A stretch of 64,000 nt of DNA. Source: an uncultured Clostridia bacterium (lineage in GTDB: Bacteria > Bacillota > Clostridia > Oscillospirales > Ruminococcaceae). Positions 1 to 9,361 of the stretch are shown piece after piece (the stretch's first letter is position 1; every line of letters begins with the position of its first letter). The translations under genes were made by a program, and so were the position numbers. The notes beneath the pieces are model-generated. The model made no database searches. It worked only from the letters and a program-made list of their open reading frames with translations, and was not told where the DNA came from. Location: assembly GCA_947625735.1 (NCBI GenBank), contig CANQPL010000001.1, positions 1-64,000 of the forward strand. The letters are read 5' to 3'.

Positions 1-24
1 ATATGACGGACAGGAGTGTGTGAA

Positions 25-771
25 ATGAACAAATCGCAAAACATATACGATAACCAAGATTTTTTTGATGGATATAAGAAGCTGCGGGACAATCAGTATA
101 GTGCAAATAATCTTGAAGAGAAACCTGCTCTTTTCTCTCTTGCACCGGATCTTCAAGGGAAAGCTGTACTTGATCTTGGATGCGGCTACGGTGAAAATTG
201 TGCCGAATTCAAAGCACTTGGAGCAACTACGGTGTTAGGCGTGGATATTTCCGAAAAAATGCTTGCTGTTGCGACAGCGGAGCATTCAGATATTGAATTT
301 ATCCGTGCAGATATGAGCAATCTTTCTTTTCTCAAGCGTAAATTCGATGTAGTATTCAGTTCACTTGCGTTGCACTATATTGAGAATTTCGGCTTATTTG
401 TAAAGGATGTATACAGCTTGCTAAATGACGGCGGTTATTTTATCTTCTCACAGGAGCATCCACTGACGACCGCACCGATTGCGGGAGCAAGTTGGTCGAA
501 AGATGCTGATGACAATGTGCTTTACTATAACTTAACTGACTATGCTCGAGGCGGAAAGCGTAGTACAAGATGGATTGTTTACGGCGTTGAGAAGTATCAC
601 CGCACTTTCTCTGAAATCATCAATGCGCTTGTCACAGCAGGCTTTACCATTGAAAAAATGCTTGAACCTGTTCCTACCAAGGAAACAATCGAGCGTGATA
701 AGAGCTGGGAAAAAGAACTGCATAAGCCGAATTTTCTTTTGATTAAGGTATTAAAGCGTAAGGAATTGTAG
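25..771 (+). CDS. class I SAM-dependent methyltransferase
   Basis: A 248-residue Rossmann-fold methyltransferase of the Methyltransf_11/25 type. Motif I is VLDLGCGYG at residues 48-56, the acidic end of strand 2 is GVDIS at about 72-76, and the RADMS and DVVFSSLALHY segments follow in the expected order. A GTG at position 16 also opens the frame, but AGGAG at 12-16 sits eight bases before the ATG at 25, so that ATG is preferred. The substrate cannot be told from sequence; small-molecule methylation is the usual role of this class. It stands just upstream of a decayed insertion sequence, and what lies upstream is outside the window. Family is confident, substrate unknown. Confidence 0.85.
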   Translation: MNKSQNIYDNQDFFDGYKKLRDNQYSANNLEEKPALFSLAPDLQGKAVLDLGCGYGENCAEFKALGATTVLGVDISEKMLAVATAEHSDIEFIRADMSNLSFLKRKFDVVFSSLALHYIENFGLFVKDVYSLLNDGGYFIFSQEHPLTTAPIAGASWSKDADDNVLYYNLTDYARGGKRSTRWIVYGVEKYHRTFSEIINALVTAGFTIEKMLEPVPTKETIERDKSWEKELHKPNFLLIKVLKRKEL

Positions 772-827
772 ACTGAAATCATAAACTACAACAATATCGG
801 AGGAGATGGAAATTTTTTGACATATAA

Positions 828-844
828 CCTGATTCCGCAAAACT
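828..844 (+). repeat. left inverted repeat of IS1380-like element
   Basis: The 15-bp core at 830-844 is the exact reverse complement of 2277-2291 at the other end of the element. Confidence 0.75.
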
Positions 845-859
845 AAATCTGCCAAGTAC

Positions 860-888
860 TGTACAAAACAGCGTAAATATGATATAAT
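860..888 (+). promoter_or_regulatory. transposase promoter
   Basis: TGTACA (860-865), a 17-bp spacer and TATAAT (883-888) sit inside the left end of the element, about 50 bases before the transposase ATG. The -35 box is weak. Confidence 0.45.
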
Positions 889-938
889 AGAAGCATAGAA
901 AACGCTGTGCGAACAGCACCCGGAGGGTGAAATCAAAA

Positions 939-2276
939 ATGCGAAAAATTGAGTATGTTGTAAGCAATGAAAGACTGATCACACCAAGTGGATTATCACT
1001 TGTCGGACAGGTGCTTGGTAAATCAAATCTGATCAAAAAAAGCGAACCGTATGCGGACAGAAAAGCGTTCCCGTCCACAGATCAAAAACGGTGATATTTT
1101 GTTGACAATGATTGGTATGCTGACACTTAGCAAATCGGATTTTGAGAATGTCAACGAATTTCATACCGATGAAGAATTTTACAAGAATTCACTTGGCATT
1201 GCATACGGTATTCCTTCGGAATCCTAACTCAGAAACCGGCTTGACGGTATCGGAATGTCGATGAATCAACAGATTCTTGACGGGAATGTCGATATGTTTC
1301 TGTCCTGCGGTTATGAGCCGTCACCGCTTGAAAACGGCTTTGTTCCTGTGGATATTGATGTTTCTCCATTTGACAATTCCGGCAGTCATAAAGCCGGCGT
1401 TTCACGCACCTACAAGAATTTTGACGGCTATTCACCGATCTTCGCCTATATCGGAACAGAGGGGTATCTCTGCAATGCAGAGCTTCGAGAGGGAAAACAA
1501 CACTGCCAAAGCGGAACGGCTGAATTCCTCGCTGAAACCATAGAAGCAGCAAAGCAGATGACAAAAAAACAGCTCTTATTTCACATGGATTCCGGCAATG
1601 ATGCATCTGAAAATATACTGCTTCTGCATTGGCATGATCCGCAGTTAAAATTCCTGATCAAGCATAATTTTCGTCGTGAAGACCGTTTTTCAACCGCAGA
1701 AGAACTGAAAGCTGTCTGCAAAAATGTGAAGAATCCGAGAGATGGAAAGATTATCTATATCGGCAGTACATGGAGGAATTTTGAAACAGAACAAAACGGA
1801 AAATTCGCTATTCGAATGGTCTATGAGATCACCGAGCGAACTACAGATGCAAACGGTCAGGAAATGCTTTTCCCGGAAACAGAAATTGATATGTATTGGA
1901 CATCTCTCGGTGTTTCCGATGAAGAAGTGATTGCGCTGTACCATAATCACGCTGTTTGTGAGCAGTGTCACAGTGAGATCAAAACGGATATGGGATTGAA
2001 CGTCTGCCCGGCGGAAAATTTGAAACCAATGCACTGATTCTGAAACTCACGATGATCGCTTACAATATTTTGCGTATCATAAGGAACAGCGGAGATGAAA
2101 GGCAATGATATGCCCGTCCGCCACAGCACGATCAAACGCAGAAGAATCCTGACTGTGATTGACAATCTGATTCTGATTGCATGACATCTGACAGATTACG
2201 CACGTAAACTGCACATTGCTCTCGAACGCTGTAACGAATTGATTTGTACCTTTCTCAGAGTTGCTGAATCATTTTG
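939..2276 (+). pseudogene. IS1380-family transposase, multiply disrupted
   Basis: The reading frame starts at ATG 939 (MRKIEYVVSNERL) after CGGAGGG and is recognisable as an IS1380-type DDE transposase along most of its length, but is broken several times. There is a frameshift in the A-run near 1036-1042, after which the other frame reads KKANRMRTEKRSRPQ. An in-frame TAA at about 1226 interrupts SES/LRNRLDGIGMS. A second frameshift near 2000 moves the frame to ERLPGGKFETNALILKLT. A TGA stops that frame at about 2108, and the remainder, in a third frame with another TGA, runs to about 2276. The longest surviving open piece is 1255-2037. The product cannot be a working transposase. Mobilisation in trans by a related element is possible because both ends survive. 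Confidence 0.8.
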
Positions 2277-2293
2277 AGTTTTGCGGAATCAAA
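2277..2293 (+). repeat. right inverted repeat of IS1380-like element
   Basis: Positions 2277-2291 are the reverse complement of 830-844. The last two bases diverge from the left end. ATAA follows directly. Confidence 0.7.
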
Positions 2294-2440
2294 ATAATGT
2301 CAAGTATAAGATTTTGTCCCGTCAAAATCTATGATTGTTAAGAAGTTACAGCTATTCTCCCGGCAAGCAGTATTAAAAGCTTGGTATTGTAGGAAAATAT
2401 ATGTGTTCACAAAAAATTTACATATATTTTTTCAAACCTC

Positions 2441-2469
2441 TTGCAAAATTCGCTGATATATGTTATAAT
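2441..2469 (+). promoter_or_regulatory. sigma-A promoter of rpmE
   Basis: TTGCAA (2441-2446), 17 bp, then TATAAT (2464-2469), with TG at 2461-2462 giving an extended -10. It would give a leader of about 95 nt. A small hairpin of unknown role (agattttg/caaaatct, 2309-2330) lies upstream. Confidence 0.7.
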
Positions 2470-2568
2470 AATTCACGTTATGATTATTCATTAGCACTAC
2501 TGTCCGAAGGTAATGTGATGGGCTGCTATGTAGTCATATTATCTTTGAGAAAGCGAGGTGCATTTTTT

Positions 2569-2772
2569 ATGAAAGAGGGACTTCATCCCAACTATGTGGA
2601 AACCACTATCACCTGTGCCTGCGGCAATGTGATAAAGACCCGTTCCACTAAGGAAAATATCAGAGTCGAGATATGCTCCAAGTGCCATCCTTTTTACACA
2701 GGCAAGCAGAAGCTGGTAGATACCGGCGGACGTGTTGACCGTTTCAAAAGGCGTTTTGGCATGGACAAGTAA
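2569..2772 (+). CDS. rpmE: 50S ribosomal protein L31
   Basis: A 67-residue L31 of the zinc-binding (C+) type: MKEGLHPNY at the start, Cys in ITCACGNV, and the [13 protein letters not shown] block, followed by [15 protein letters not shown]. It is a small peripheral protein of the large ribosomal subunit. The frame is open from 2401, but family length and the AGCGAGG site before the ATG at 2569 set the start. The gene has its own promoter and terminator, so it is probably monocistronic. The four zinc ligands appear intact (C-x-C and C-x2-C), so this is not the zinc-independent paralogue. Confidence 0.95.
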   Translation: MKEGLHPNYVETTITCACGNVIKTRSTKENIRVEICSKCHPFYTGKQKLVDTGGRVDRFKRRFGMDK

Positions 2773-2784
2773 TTTTGCCCGTTC

Positions 2785-2821
2785 TTCCGCCTGCGTAGTG
2801 TGCGCAGGCGGAATTTTTTTA
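2785..2821 (+). terminator. intrinsic terminator after rpmE
   Basis: Perfect 11-bp stem ttccgcctgcg/cgcaggcggaa (2785-2795 with 2803-2813), a 7-nt loop, then a run of eight T. Confidence 0.9.
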
Positions 2822-2838
2822 GGATAAGGGAGGTCATT

Positions 2839-3468
2839 ATGGCAACGGGAGATTTTGAAACTGTGAACGGCTCTGCACAAGCGTCCTTTATCGAAAGAAA
2901 ATCAGAATTTATAGGCTATATCCGTCATACCGACACTGAGGAGCAGGCTGTGGCTTTTATAAACGAGATACGGGCTATGCACAGAAAGGCGGCACATAAT
3001 GTTTACGCTTACATTCTGAGAAAGGACAGCATTACCCGTTACAGTGATGACGGAGAGCCGCAGGGAACTGCGGGTGTTCCTGTGCTTGAGGTGCTGAAAA
3101 AGGAGAAGCTCACAGATGTGTGCTGCGTTGTAACAAGGTATTTCGGCGGGATACTTTTAGGCGGCGGGGGACTGGTGCGGGCATATTCCCACAGCGCAAA
3201 AATAGCCGCAGACGCCGCCGAACGCATGATAATGCGCTCCTGTGTCCCCATGGAGATCACAGCGGACTACGATCTGTACGGGAAGATAACAAATATCCTC
3301 ACGGGGGACAGTATAAAGGTGACGGGCACCGATTTTGACACTCATGTTAAAATCAGACTTTTCTGTACGGTTGACAATGAAAAGGCGTTTACAGAAAAAC
3401 TCAGGGATATTACAAATGGTCGGGTTGATGTTAAAAAATCACAGATTTCGTTTGAAAATTTTGCGTAG
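2839..3468 (+). CDS. YigZ/IMPACT family protein
   Basis: A 209-residue protein of the UPF0029/IMPACT family (YigZ, YvyE). The N-terminal domain carries the typical ERKSEFIGYI segment, the HNVYAYILR and YSDDGEPQGTAG blocks, and TRYFGGILLGGGGLVRAY. A shorter C-terminal ferredoxin-like domain (DUF1949) follows from about residue 135. Biochemical role in bacteria is not settled; eukaryotic IMPACT regulates translation through GCN2. The frame is open from 2800 but GGGAGG at 2828-2833 points to the ATG at 2839. It sits between the rpmE terminator and the dNTPase gene. Confidence 0.88.
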   Translation: MATGDFETVNGSAQASFIERKSEFIGYIRHTDTEEQAVAFINEIRAMHRKAAHNVYAYILRKDSITRYSDDGEPQGTAGVPVLEVLKKEKLTDVCCVVTRYFGGILLGGGGLVRAYSHSAKIAADAAERMIMRSCVPMEITADYDLYGKITNILTGDSIKVTGTDFDTHVKIRLFCTVDNEKAFTEKLRDITNGRVDVKKSQISFENFA

Positions 3469-3562
3469 TTTTGTGCAGTTCTACAAATAAATCGCCGCAA
3501 AAAAGGTTTTTCGGCTTATTTTGAGTATATTTAAGAATAGATGATAGCACGGGAGGGGTAAT

Positions 3563-4570
3563 ATGACCATCAGAGAACAGCTGGAGATCATGGAGCTCGG
3601 CACTCTCTGCGATGATGCCTGTATGTCTAAATACACAGGCAGGCGCAAGCGGCAGGAACCGAAATGCCCCATCAGAACCGAATTCCAGCGGGACAGGGAC
3701 AGGATACTTCACTCCAACGCATTCAGGCGGTTAAAGCATAAGACGCAGGTCTTTCTCGATCCTGTAGGGGATCATTACCGTACAAGGCTCACTCATTCGC
3801 TGGAGGTATCACAGATAGCAAGGACTATTTCACGGGCGCTGCGCCTTAACGAGGATTTGACAGAAGCTATCGCCTTGGGGCATGATCTGGGACACACGCC
3901 CTTCGGTCATGCTGGGGAGAGCGTACTCAATGAGATCTGTTCGGGCGGATTCAAGCATTATCTTCAAAGCGTTCGTGTGGTGGATTACATCGAAAAAAAC
4001 GGTATGGGTCTGAATCTTACCTATGAGGTGAAAAACGGGATCGCCTGTCATACCAATAAAATTGCGGTTACAAAAGAGGGCTATATAGTCCGTCTTGCGG
4101 ATAAGATAGCTTACATAAATCACGATATAGATGATGCTGTCCGTGCGGGAGTGCTTACCGAGGATATGCTCCCCAAAGAGGCTACAGACGTTCTGGGAAA
4201 TTCCAAAAGCGAGCGTATAACCACTCTTATTATGTCCATTGTGAAAAACGGTGTTGAGGATATCCGTATGGACGATGATGTGAAAACCGCTCACGACATT
4301 CTGCGTCAGTTCATGTTTGATAATGTCTACTCCAACAAGACTGCAAAGGCGGAGGAGTCAAAGGCAAAGATACTTGTTGAAAAGCTCTACAGATACTATT
4401 ATAAATATCCCGAAAAGATGCCCGAGGAGTACCGCAATATTATGGAACGCTTTTCAAAGGAGCGTGCTGTCTGCGACTATATTTCAGGCATGAGCGACGG
4501 GTATGCGGTAAATCTGTATACCGATCTGTTTATCCCAAAAAGCTGGTCGGTCATGTCAAGCAAACGCTGA
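3563..4570 (+). CDS. dgt: HD-domain dNTP triphosphohydrolase (Dgt-like)
   Basis: A 335-residue dGTPase-like protein that should remove triphosphate from deoxynucleotides and so tune dNTP pools. The HD metal site is clear: the first His is in RLTHSLEVSQIA (H78), followed by LGHDLGHTPFGHAGE (H107-D108), with a later Asp in RLADKIAYINHDIDDA. The N-terminal SNAFRRLKHKTQVF segment is typical of the short, single-domain class found beside dnaG in clostridia. GGGAGGGG precedes the ATG at 3563. It is followed 34 bp later by dnaG, and the order dgt-dnaG-rpoD suggests one replication-linked operon. Substrate preference cannot be read from sequence. Confidence 0.9.
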   Translation: MTIREQLEIMELGTLCDDACMSKYTGRRKRQEPKCPIRTEFQRDRDRILHSNAFRRLKHKTQVFLDPVGDHYRTRLTHSLEVSQIARTISRALRLNEDLTEAIALGHDLGHTPFGHAGESVLNEICSGGFKHYLQSVRVVDYIEKNGMGLNLTYEVKNGIACHTNKIAVTKEGYIVRLADKIAYINHDIDDAVRAGVLTEDMLPKEATDVLGNSKSERITTLIMSIVKNGVEDIRMDDDVKTAHDILRQFMFDNVYSNKTAKAEESKAKILVEKLYRYYYKYPEKMPEEYRNIMERFSKERAVCDYISGMSDGYAVNLYTDLFIPKSWSVMSSKR

Positions 4571-4604
4571 AAAAAGAACGGAGGCGGAGCTTTCCGCAGA
4601 TATA

Positions 4605-6362
4605 ATGGCAATTTCAGATGATTTTATTTTACAGCTAAAACAGGCAAATCCCATAGAATCGGTCATGGGCAGCTATGTCGCATTAAAGCGCAGCAGCCGT
4701 GACTATGTTTGCCTGTGTCCCTTTCATTCGGAGAAAACTCCCTCCTGCCATATAAATGTGGGTAAACAGTTTTTTCACTGCTTTGGCTGCCATGCGGGCG
4801 GAGATGTTATCACCTTTATAATGAAAGCGGAGAATCTTGAATATATAGAAGCAGTGCGGTTCCTTGCAGAGCGTGCGGGGATACCTATGCCCGAGGATCG
4901 GGGAAATGATGTTTCAAGGCTCAAAGCACGTATTCTCGAGATCAACCGCATTGCCGCAAGATATTTTAATAATATCCTCATGAGTGATCCGAGGGGCGAA
5001 AAGGGACGGCTTTATTTCAGATCAAGGCAGCTTTCTGCACAGACTATAACAAAGTACGGGTTGGGATATGCCCCCGATGACTGGCACGGGCTGGAAAGAT
5101 ATCTTAAAAGTCAGGGCTGCACCGAGGAGGAGCTTGTGGCTTCCGATCTTTGCAGAAGAAGCCGTAAAGACGGTGTTTTTGACTTTTTCAGGGACAGGGT
5201 TATGTTCCCTATAATCGACCTGAGAGGAAATGTTATCGCATTCGGAGGACGTGTCATTGACGGAGATGGTCCTAAGTATCTGAATACTTCGGATACGCTT
5301 GTCTTTAAAAAAAGTCTGAACCTTTTCTCAATGAACTTTGCCAAACGTTCAAATGAGCGCAGGCTCATACTTGCCGAAGGGTATATGGACGTTATAGCAG
5401 TAAATCAGGGCGGCTTTGAAAATGTTGTGGCTACTCTGGGTACAGCCCTTACCTCAGAACAGGCAAGGCTTATGTCACAATATGCCGATGAGGTGGTGAT
5501 CGCCTACGATTCGGACGGCGCAGGGCAGGCTGCCGCAGCAAGGGCAATAAATCTTCTGGGAGAGGTGGGAGTTGCTACCCGTATTATTAAAATGGAGGGC
5601 GCAAAGGATCCCGATGAATACATAAAAAAATTCGGCTCTCTGCGTTTTAAGCAGCTTCTTGACAATTCTGAGGGTGCTGTCAATTTCCGTCTTGCAAAAT
5701 GCAAGGAGGGACTTGATCTTTCTTCTGATACCGGCAAGGTTGAGTATCTGAACCGCTGCGTAAATGTTCTTGCAGATATAAATTCATCACTGGAGCGAGG
5801 TGTGTACATTTCCAAAGTGGCAAAGGAGCAGGATTTCCCCAGGGAAACTCTGGACGCTCAGATAAGGGAAGTGATCCGAAAACGGATAAATTCCGAAAAG
5901 AAACAGGAATGGACAAGCATACGTACATTCTCCGAAAAAAGGAAGCAGGATCCCAATGCTGTCATGTTCCCGAAGGAGTATAAGGCGGAACGGGGCATTA
6001 TTTCATTCCTTGCAAAAAATCCCGACGGACTTGAGCTTGTGACCGCTTCTCTCACCCCTCAGCACTTTATCACCGAGCTTAACCGCAGGATATATGAAAA
6101 AATGGTCGAGGGATTAAAAAATTCGGAAGATTTTAACATTTTATCACTGCAAAGTGAATTTTCTCCCGATGAAATGGGAACAATAACCGAAATGTTGTTG
6201 GAAAATGAAAATATTGATATCAATGAAAGGGCAGTGCGGGATTTTATTGAGGTACTTACAAAACACAATGACAGAGAAGAGGAAAAAACATCAGCTTCTG
6301 CTCTGTCAGATGATGAATTTTTAAAGCTGACCCAAAGGCTGAAAAGCCGCAGGCAGTTCTGA
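4605..6362 (+). CDS. dnaG: DNA primase
   Basis: A 585-residue primase that makes RNA primers for replication. The CHC2 zinc ribbon is at residues 38-62 (C38, H41, C59, C62). The catalytic core includes the TOPRIM domain with LILAEGYMDVIAV near residue 255 and the metal-binding AYDSDGAG near 300, followed by ARAINLL and KDPDEYIKK. The C-terminal third is the poorly conserved helicase-binding region. The ATG at 4605 gives the family-typical start MAISDDFILQLK, but GGAGGCGGAG lies rather far upstream (about 15-18 bases). It is followed by rpoD after 37 bp, the classical macromolecular synthesis arrangement without rpsU. Confidence 0.97.
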   Translation: MAISDDFILQLKQANPIESVMGSYVALKRSSRDYVCLCPFHSEKTPSCHINVGKQFFHCFGCHAGGDVITFIMKAENLEYIEAVRFLAERAGIPMPEDRGNDVSRLKARILEINRIAARYFNNILMSDPRGEKGRLYFRSRQLSAQTITKYGLGYAPDDWHGLERYLKSQGCTEEELVASDLCRRSRKDGVFDFFRDRVMFPIIDLRGNVIAFGGRVIDGDGPKYLNTSDTLVFKKSLNLFSMNFAKRSNERRLILAEGYMDVIAVNQGGFENVVATLGTALTSEQARLMSQYADEVVIAYDSDGAGQAAAARAINLLGEVGVATRIIKMEGAKDPDEYIKKFGSLRFKQLLDNSEGAVNFRLAKCKEGLDLSSDTGKVEYLNRCVNVLADINSSLERGVYISKVAKEQDFPRETLDAQIREVIRKRINSEKKQEWTSIRTFSEKRKQDPNAVMFPKEYKAERGIISFLAKNPDGLELVTASLTPQHFITELNRRIYEKMVEGLKNSEDFNILSLQSEFSPDEMGTITEMLLENENIDINERAVRDFIEVLTKHNDREEEKTSASALSDDEFLKLTQRLKSRRQF

Positions 6363-6399
6363 TGAAAAAAGCAGATCCGTGAAAGGACGGTAAAAATAA

Positions 6400-7476
6400 A
6401 TGAGCAATAACGATAAAGCAATGGAAACCCTTATGGAGCATGGCAGAATGTCGGGCAGACTTACCACTACAGAGATAAACGATGTAATGGAAAAGCTGGA
6501 TCTTGATGTTGATCAGATAGATTCTTTCTATGACAACTGTCAGAACCTTAATATTGACATCATAGAGGATTTTGACGCAGAGGCAGAGCTTGATCTGTCG
6601 GATCTGAGCTTGCAGGACGATTTTGATATGTCTCTTTCGGGAGAGATAGCCATTGACGATCCTGTTAAAATATATCTGAAGGATATAGGACGTGTTCCGC
6701 TCCTCACTCCCGAGGAGGAGATAGAGCTTGCCGAGCGTATGGCAAAGGGCGATGTTAAGGCAAAAAAACGTCTTTCGGAGGCTAATCTTCGTCTTGTGGT
6801 ATCTATTGCCAAAAGGTATGTGGGCAGAGGTATGCAGTTTCTCGACCTGATACAGGAGGGAAATTTAGGACTTATCAAGGCAGTGGAAAAATTTGACCAT
6901 ACCAAGGGCTTTAAATTTTCCACATATGCCACATGGTGGATAAGACAGGCTATAACAAGAGCCATTGCCGATCAGGCAAGGACAATACGTATACCCGTTC
7001 ACATGGTGGAGACTATTACAAAGGTAAAGAAAGCGTCAAGTACGCTTCTTCACAAAAACGGTCACGATCCCTCGCCTGAGGAGATCGCAGAGGAGTTGGA
7101 CCTTCCTCCTGAGCGTGTGCGGGAGATCATGCGTATTGCACAGGATCCCGTATCTCTCGAAACGCCTATCGGTGAGGAGGAGGACAGTCATCTGGGAGAT
7201 TTTCTTCCCGATGAGGACGCTCCCGCTCCCGCAGATGCCGCATCGCTTATACTTCTTAAAGAAAAGCTGGGCGAGGTGCTTTCTACCCTTACTGAGCGTG
7301 AGGAAAAGGTTCTGCGCCTGAGATTCGGACTTGAGGACGGACGCTCCCGCACTCTTGAAGAGGTGGGAAAGGAATTTGAGGTCACACGGGAACGTATCAG
7401 GCAGATTGAGGCAAAGGCTCTGAGAAAGCTCCGTCACCCCAGCAGGAGCAAAAAGGTCAAGGATTTTCTGGACTGA
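6400..7476 (+). CDS. rpoD: RNA polymerase primary sigma factor (sigma-A/RpoD)
   Basis: A 358-residue group 1 sigma factor. An acidic region 1 is followed by the region 1.2 block [21 protein letters not shown], region 2.1-2.2 [12 protein letters not shown] and [19 protein letters not shown], and region 2.3-2.4 [20 protein letters not shown], which contacts the -10. Region 3 starts VETITKVKK. Region 4.2 ends the protein with [23 protein letters not shown], which reads the -35. Start at ATG 6400. The TTGACA/TATAAT promoters found throughout this window are what this factor should recognise. It is co-directional with dnaG, 37 bp downstream. Confidence 0.98.
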   Translation: MSNNDKAMETLMEHGRMSGRLTTTEINDVMEKLDLDVDQIDSFYDNCQNLNIDIIEDFDAEAELDLSDLSLQDDFDMSLSGEIAIDDPVKIYLKDIGRVPLLTPEEEIELAERMAKGDVKAKKRLSEANLRLVVSIAKRYVGRGMQFLDLIQEGNLGLIKAVEKFDHTKGFKFSTYATWWIRQAITRAIADQARTIRIPVHMVETITKVKKASSTLLHKNGHDPSPEEIAEELDLPPERVREIMRIAQDPVSLETPIGEEEDSHLGDFLPDEDAPAPADAASLILLKEKLGEVLSTLTEREEKVLRLRFGLEDGRSRTLEEVGKEFEVTRERIRQIEAKALRKLRHPSRSKKVKDFLD

Positions 7477-7553
7477 TCTGCCGTGAGGGGAAAAGCTGTT
7501 TTTCAGTAAAGTAAAAGGCAGCACTCACCTGTACCCATGAAAGGAAGAATAAT

Positions 7554-7952
7554 ATGTGTCTGACTTTGGAATCGGATTATGCAGTGCGTATCATCGGCTG
7601 CCTGACGGAAGAAAATAAAAGGGTAGATGCCAAAAACATCTCCGAAAAGACAGGCGTTAGTCTGAGATTTTCCCTGAAGATCCTCAGAAAGCTGGTTTCG
7701 GCGGGACTTGTAAAGTCATTTAAGGGAATGCAGGGCGGATACGAGCTTGCAAAGCCTCCCGCGCAGATCACCATGAAAGATGTTATTGAAACTGTTGAGG
7801 GCAGCTATTATCTTAACAAATGCCATGAGGACGAGTTTGTATGTACAAGAGATGCAAAATCCTTTTGCCGTTACAGATCGGTTTACAACGAGATCTCTGA
7901 CATTGTAAGAAGTAAGCTTGAAAGCTACAATTTTGAGCAGCTTGTAAAATAA
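7554..7952 (+). CDS. Rrf2-family transcriptional regulator
   Basis: A 132-residue winged-helix regulator of the Rrf2 family (IscR, NsrR, CymR relatives). The DNA-binding part is residues 1-80, with NISEKTGVSLRFSLKILRKLVSAGLVKS as recognition region and the family wing KGMQGGYELAKPP. Three cysteines in the spacing KC-x6-C-x7-C near residues 95-110 resemble the Fe-S ligating cluster of IscR-type members, so redox, NO or Fe-S sensing is plausible but inferred. AGGAAG precedes ATG 7554. Its targets are not evident; no isc, suf or cysteine genes are adjacent. A strong terminator follows. Confidence 0.88.
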   Translation: MCLTLESDYAVRIIGCLTEENKRVDAKNISEKTGVSLRFSLKILRKLVSAGLVKSFKGMQGGYELAKPPAQITMKDVIETVEGSYYLNKCHEDEFVCTRDAKSFCRYRSVYNEISDIVRSKLESYNFEQLVK

Positions 7953-8072
7953 GCCGCCCGATTACATATTTCGGATCAAAAAAATATATTGCCGTGCTTT
8001 TGCCGCAGCAGTGTGTCACTTATTATACTGTCAGGTAAAGGCAATACTGTGCAAAGAAGCAGATAGCAGAAT

Positions 8073-8110
8073 AAAAGGAGCTGTCAATTGCGATGTGCAG
8101 CTCCTTTTTT
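8073..8110 (+). terminator. intrinsic terminator after Rrf2 regulator
   Basis: Perfect 11-bp stem aaaaggagctg/cagctcctttt (8073-8083 with 8098-8108) running into T residues. Confidence 0.85.
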
Positions 8111-8214
8111 ATGCTGTCATGTAGAGAAAAGAAGCATTGTTTTCGGAATATCGGATAATAAAATGATATTATTGTAAAGAAATGGCGAATATTTTGTAAA
8201 TCATAAAATTAAAC

Positions 8215-8243
8215 TTGATTTTTTTGTTAAAATATTGTATAAT
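8215..8243 (+). promoter_or_regulatory. sigma-A promoter of GDP-rhamnose operon
   Basis: TTGATT (8215-8220), 17 bp, TATAAT (8238-8243). It predicts a leader of about 40 nt before ATG 8287, which has AAAGGAAAG as ribosome-binding site. Confidence 0.75.
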
Positions 8244-8286
8244 AAATCAGTTAAGACCGATTTTTATAAGAAAGGAAAGTTAATTT

Positions 8287-9360
8287 ATGAGGATCACCGC
8301 AGTAATTATGGCAGGCGGACGAGGAGAGCGTTTCTGGCCGAAAAGCAGGAATAATTTTCCAAAGCAGTTTTTATCTCTTACTGATGACGGAGAAACTATG
8401 ATTCAAAAGACTGTGGCAAGGCTTTCGGAGCTTGTGAACACAGAGGATATATATATAGTTACAAATAAAAATTACTATGAGCTTGTAAGAGATCAGCTCC
8501 CCGAGCTGCCCGATGGAAATATTATTCTTGAGCCTGCGTCAAGGAATACGGCTCCTTGTATAGGACTTGCGGCGACTGTTATAAAAAAGCGCTGCGGCGA
8601 TGCGGTAATGCTGGTGCTGCCGTCGGATCATCTGATAAGGTTCAACAGAATGTTCATTGATACTCTGAAAACTGCGGTATCCGTTGCCGAGAAGGGCAGC
8701 AGCCTTACTACTATCGGCATAACTCCCACATATCCCGAAACAGGGTACGGGTATATCCATTTTGACGGTGAGGACGGCTGTCAGGCAGGTGTTTACAAGG
8801 TTCGCAGGTTTGTGGAGAAGCCGAATATCGAGCTTGCAAAGGAGTATGTAAACTCAGGCGAATATCTCTGGAACAGCGGTATGTTTATCTGGAAGATCTC
8901 TTCCATTGAGGCAAATCTCAGAAAATATCTTCCCGACATGACATCGGGCATGGAGAGAATATATGACAGCGTGGATACGGACAGGTTTACAGAGACGGTA
9001 GAAAAGGAATTTCCTCTTTTCAGATCGGAATCCATTGATTTCGGCGTTATGGAAAAGGCATCTGATGTGTATACCATACCCGGCAACTTCGGCTGGGACG
9101 ATGTGGGAAGCTGGCTTGCACTGGAAAGGATCAACAAGACCAATGAGTATGGCAATATGGTGCGGGGAGACGTTATCAGCATAAATACGAAAAACACCAT
9201 TGTTCAGGGAAATAAAAAGCTCATTGCCACAGTCGGTGTTGAGGATCTGGTGATAGTTGATACAGATGATGCGCTGCTTATCTGCTCAAAGGATTCTACG
9301 CAGGACGTGAAAAAGGTAATTGAAAACCTGAAAATTTGCAACAGAAACGAGTTAGTTTGA
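8287..9360 (+). CDS. manC: mannose-1-phosphate guanylyltransferase
   Basis: A 357-residue nucleotidyltransferase that makes GDP-mannose from mannose-1-phosphate and GTP. The signature is at the N terminus (VIMAGGRGERFWPKSRNNFPKQF), with the LEPASRNTAPCIGLAA and VLPSDHL blocks, the FVEKPNIELAKEY segment with its substrate-binding Lys, and WNSGMFIWK. The protein ends after the nucleotidyltransferase/beta-helix part and has no phosphomannose isomerase domain. It is the first gene of a five-gene operon; the TTG of the next gene is 2 bp past its stop. Together with gmd and rmd downstream it supplies a GDP-deoxyhexose. Confidence 0.93.
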   Translation: MRITAVIMAGGRGERFWPKSRNNFPKQFLSLTDDGETMIQKTVARLSELVNTEDIYIVTNKNYYELVRDQLPELPDGNIILEPASRNTAPCIGLAATVIKKRCGDAVMLVLPSDHLIRFNRMFIDTLKTAVSVAEKGSSLTTIGITPTYPETGYGYIHFDGEDGCQAGVYKVRRFVEKPNIELAKEYVNSGEYLWNSGMFIWKISSIEANLRKYLPDMTSGMERIYDSVDTDRFTETVEKEFPLFRSESIDFGVMEKASDVYTIPGNFGWDDVGSWLALERINKTNEYGNMVRGDVISINTKNTIVQGNKKLIATVGVEDLVIVDTDDALLICSKDSTQDVKKVIENLKICNRNELV

Positions 9361-9361
9361 T

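Larger units (their letters stand above)
828..2293 (+). mobile_element. decayed IS1380-family insertion sequence
   Basis: About 1.47 kb bounded by inverted repeats at 828-844 and 2277-2293 that match at 15 of 17 positions (core tgattccgcaaaact against agttttgcggaatca). The tetranucleotide ATAA lies directly outside both ends (824-827 and 2294-2297) and would fit the roughly 4-bp target duplication of the IS1380 family, though in AT-rich DNA four bases could match by chance. The two outermost bases of the right end (TT against CC when read inward) do not match the left end, a sign of decay. It contains one broken transposase. Family assignment rests on recognising the transposase sequence. Confidence 0.75.
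7953..8286. other. intergenic region: terminator plus promoter
   Basis: The 334-bp gap between the Rrf2 regulator and the GDP-sugar operon contains a terminator (8073-8110) and a promoter (8215-8243), with AT-rich DNA between them. No coding potential or known RNA was recognised. Confidence 0.7.
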
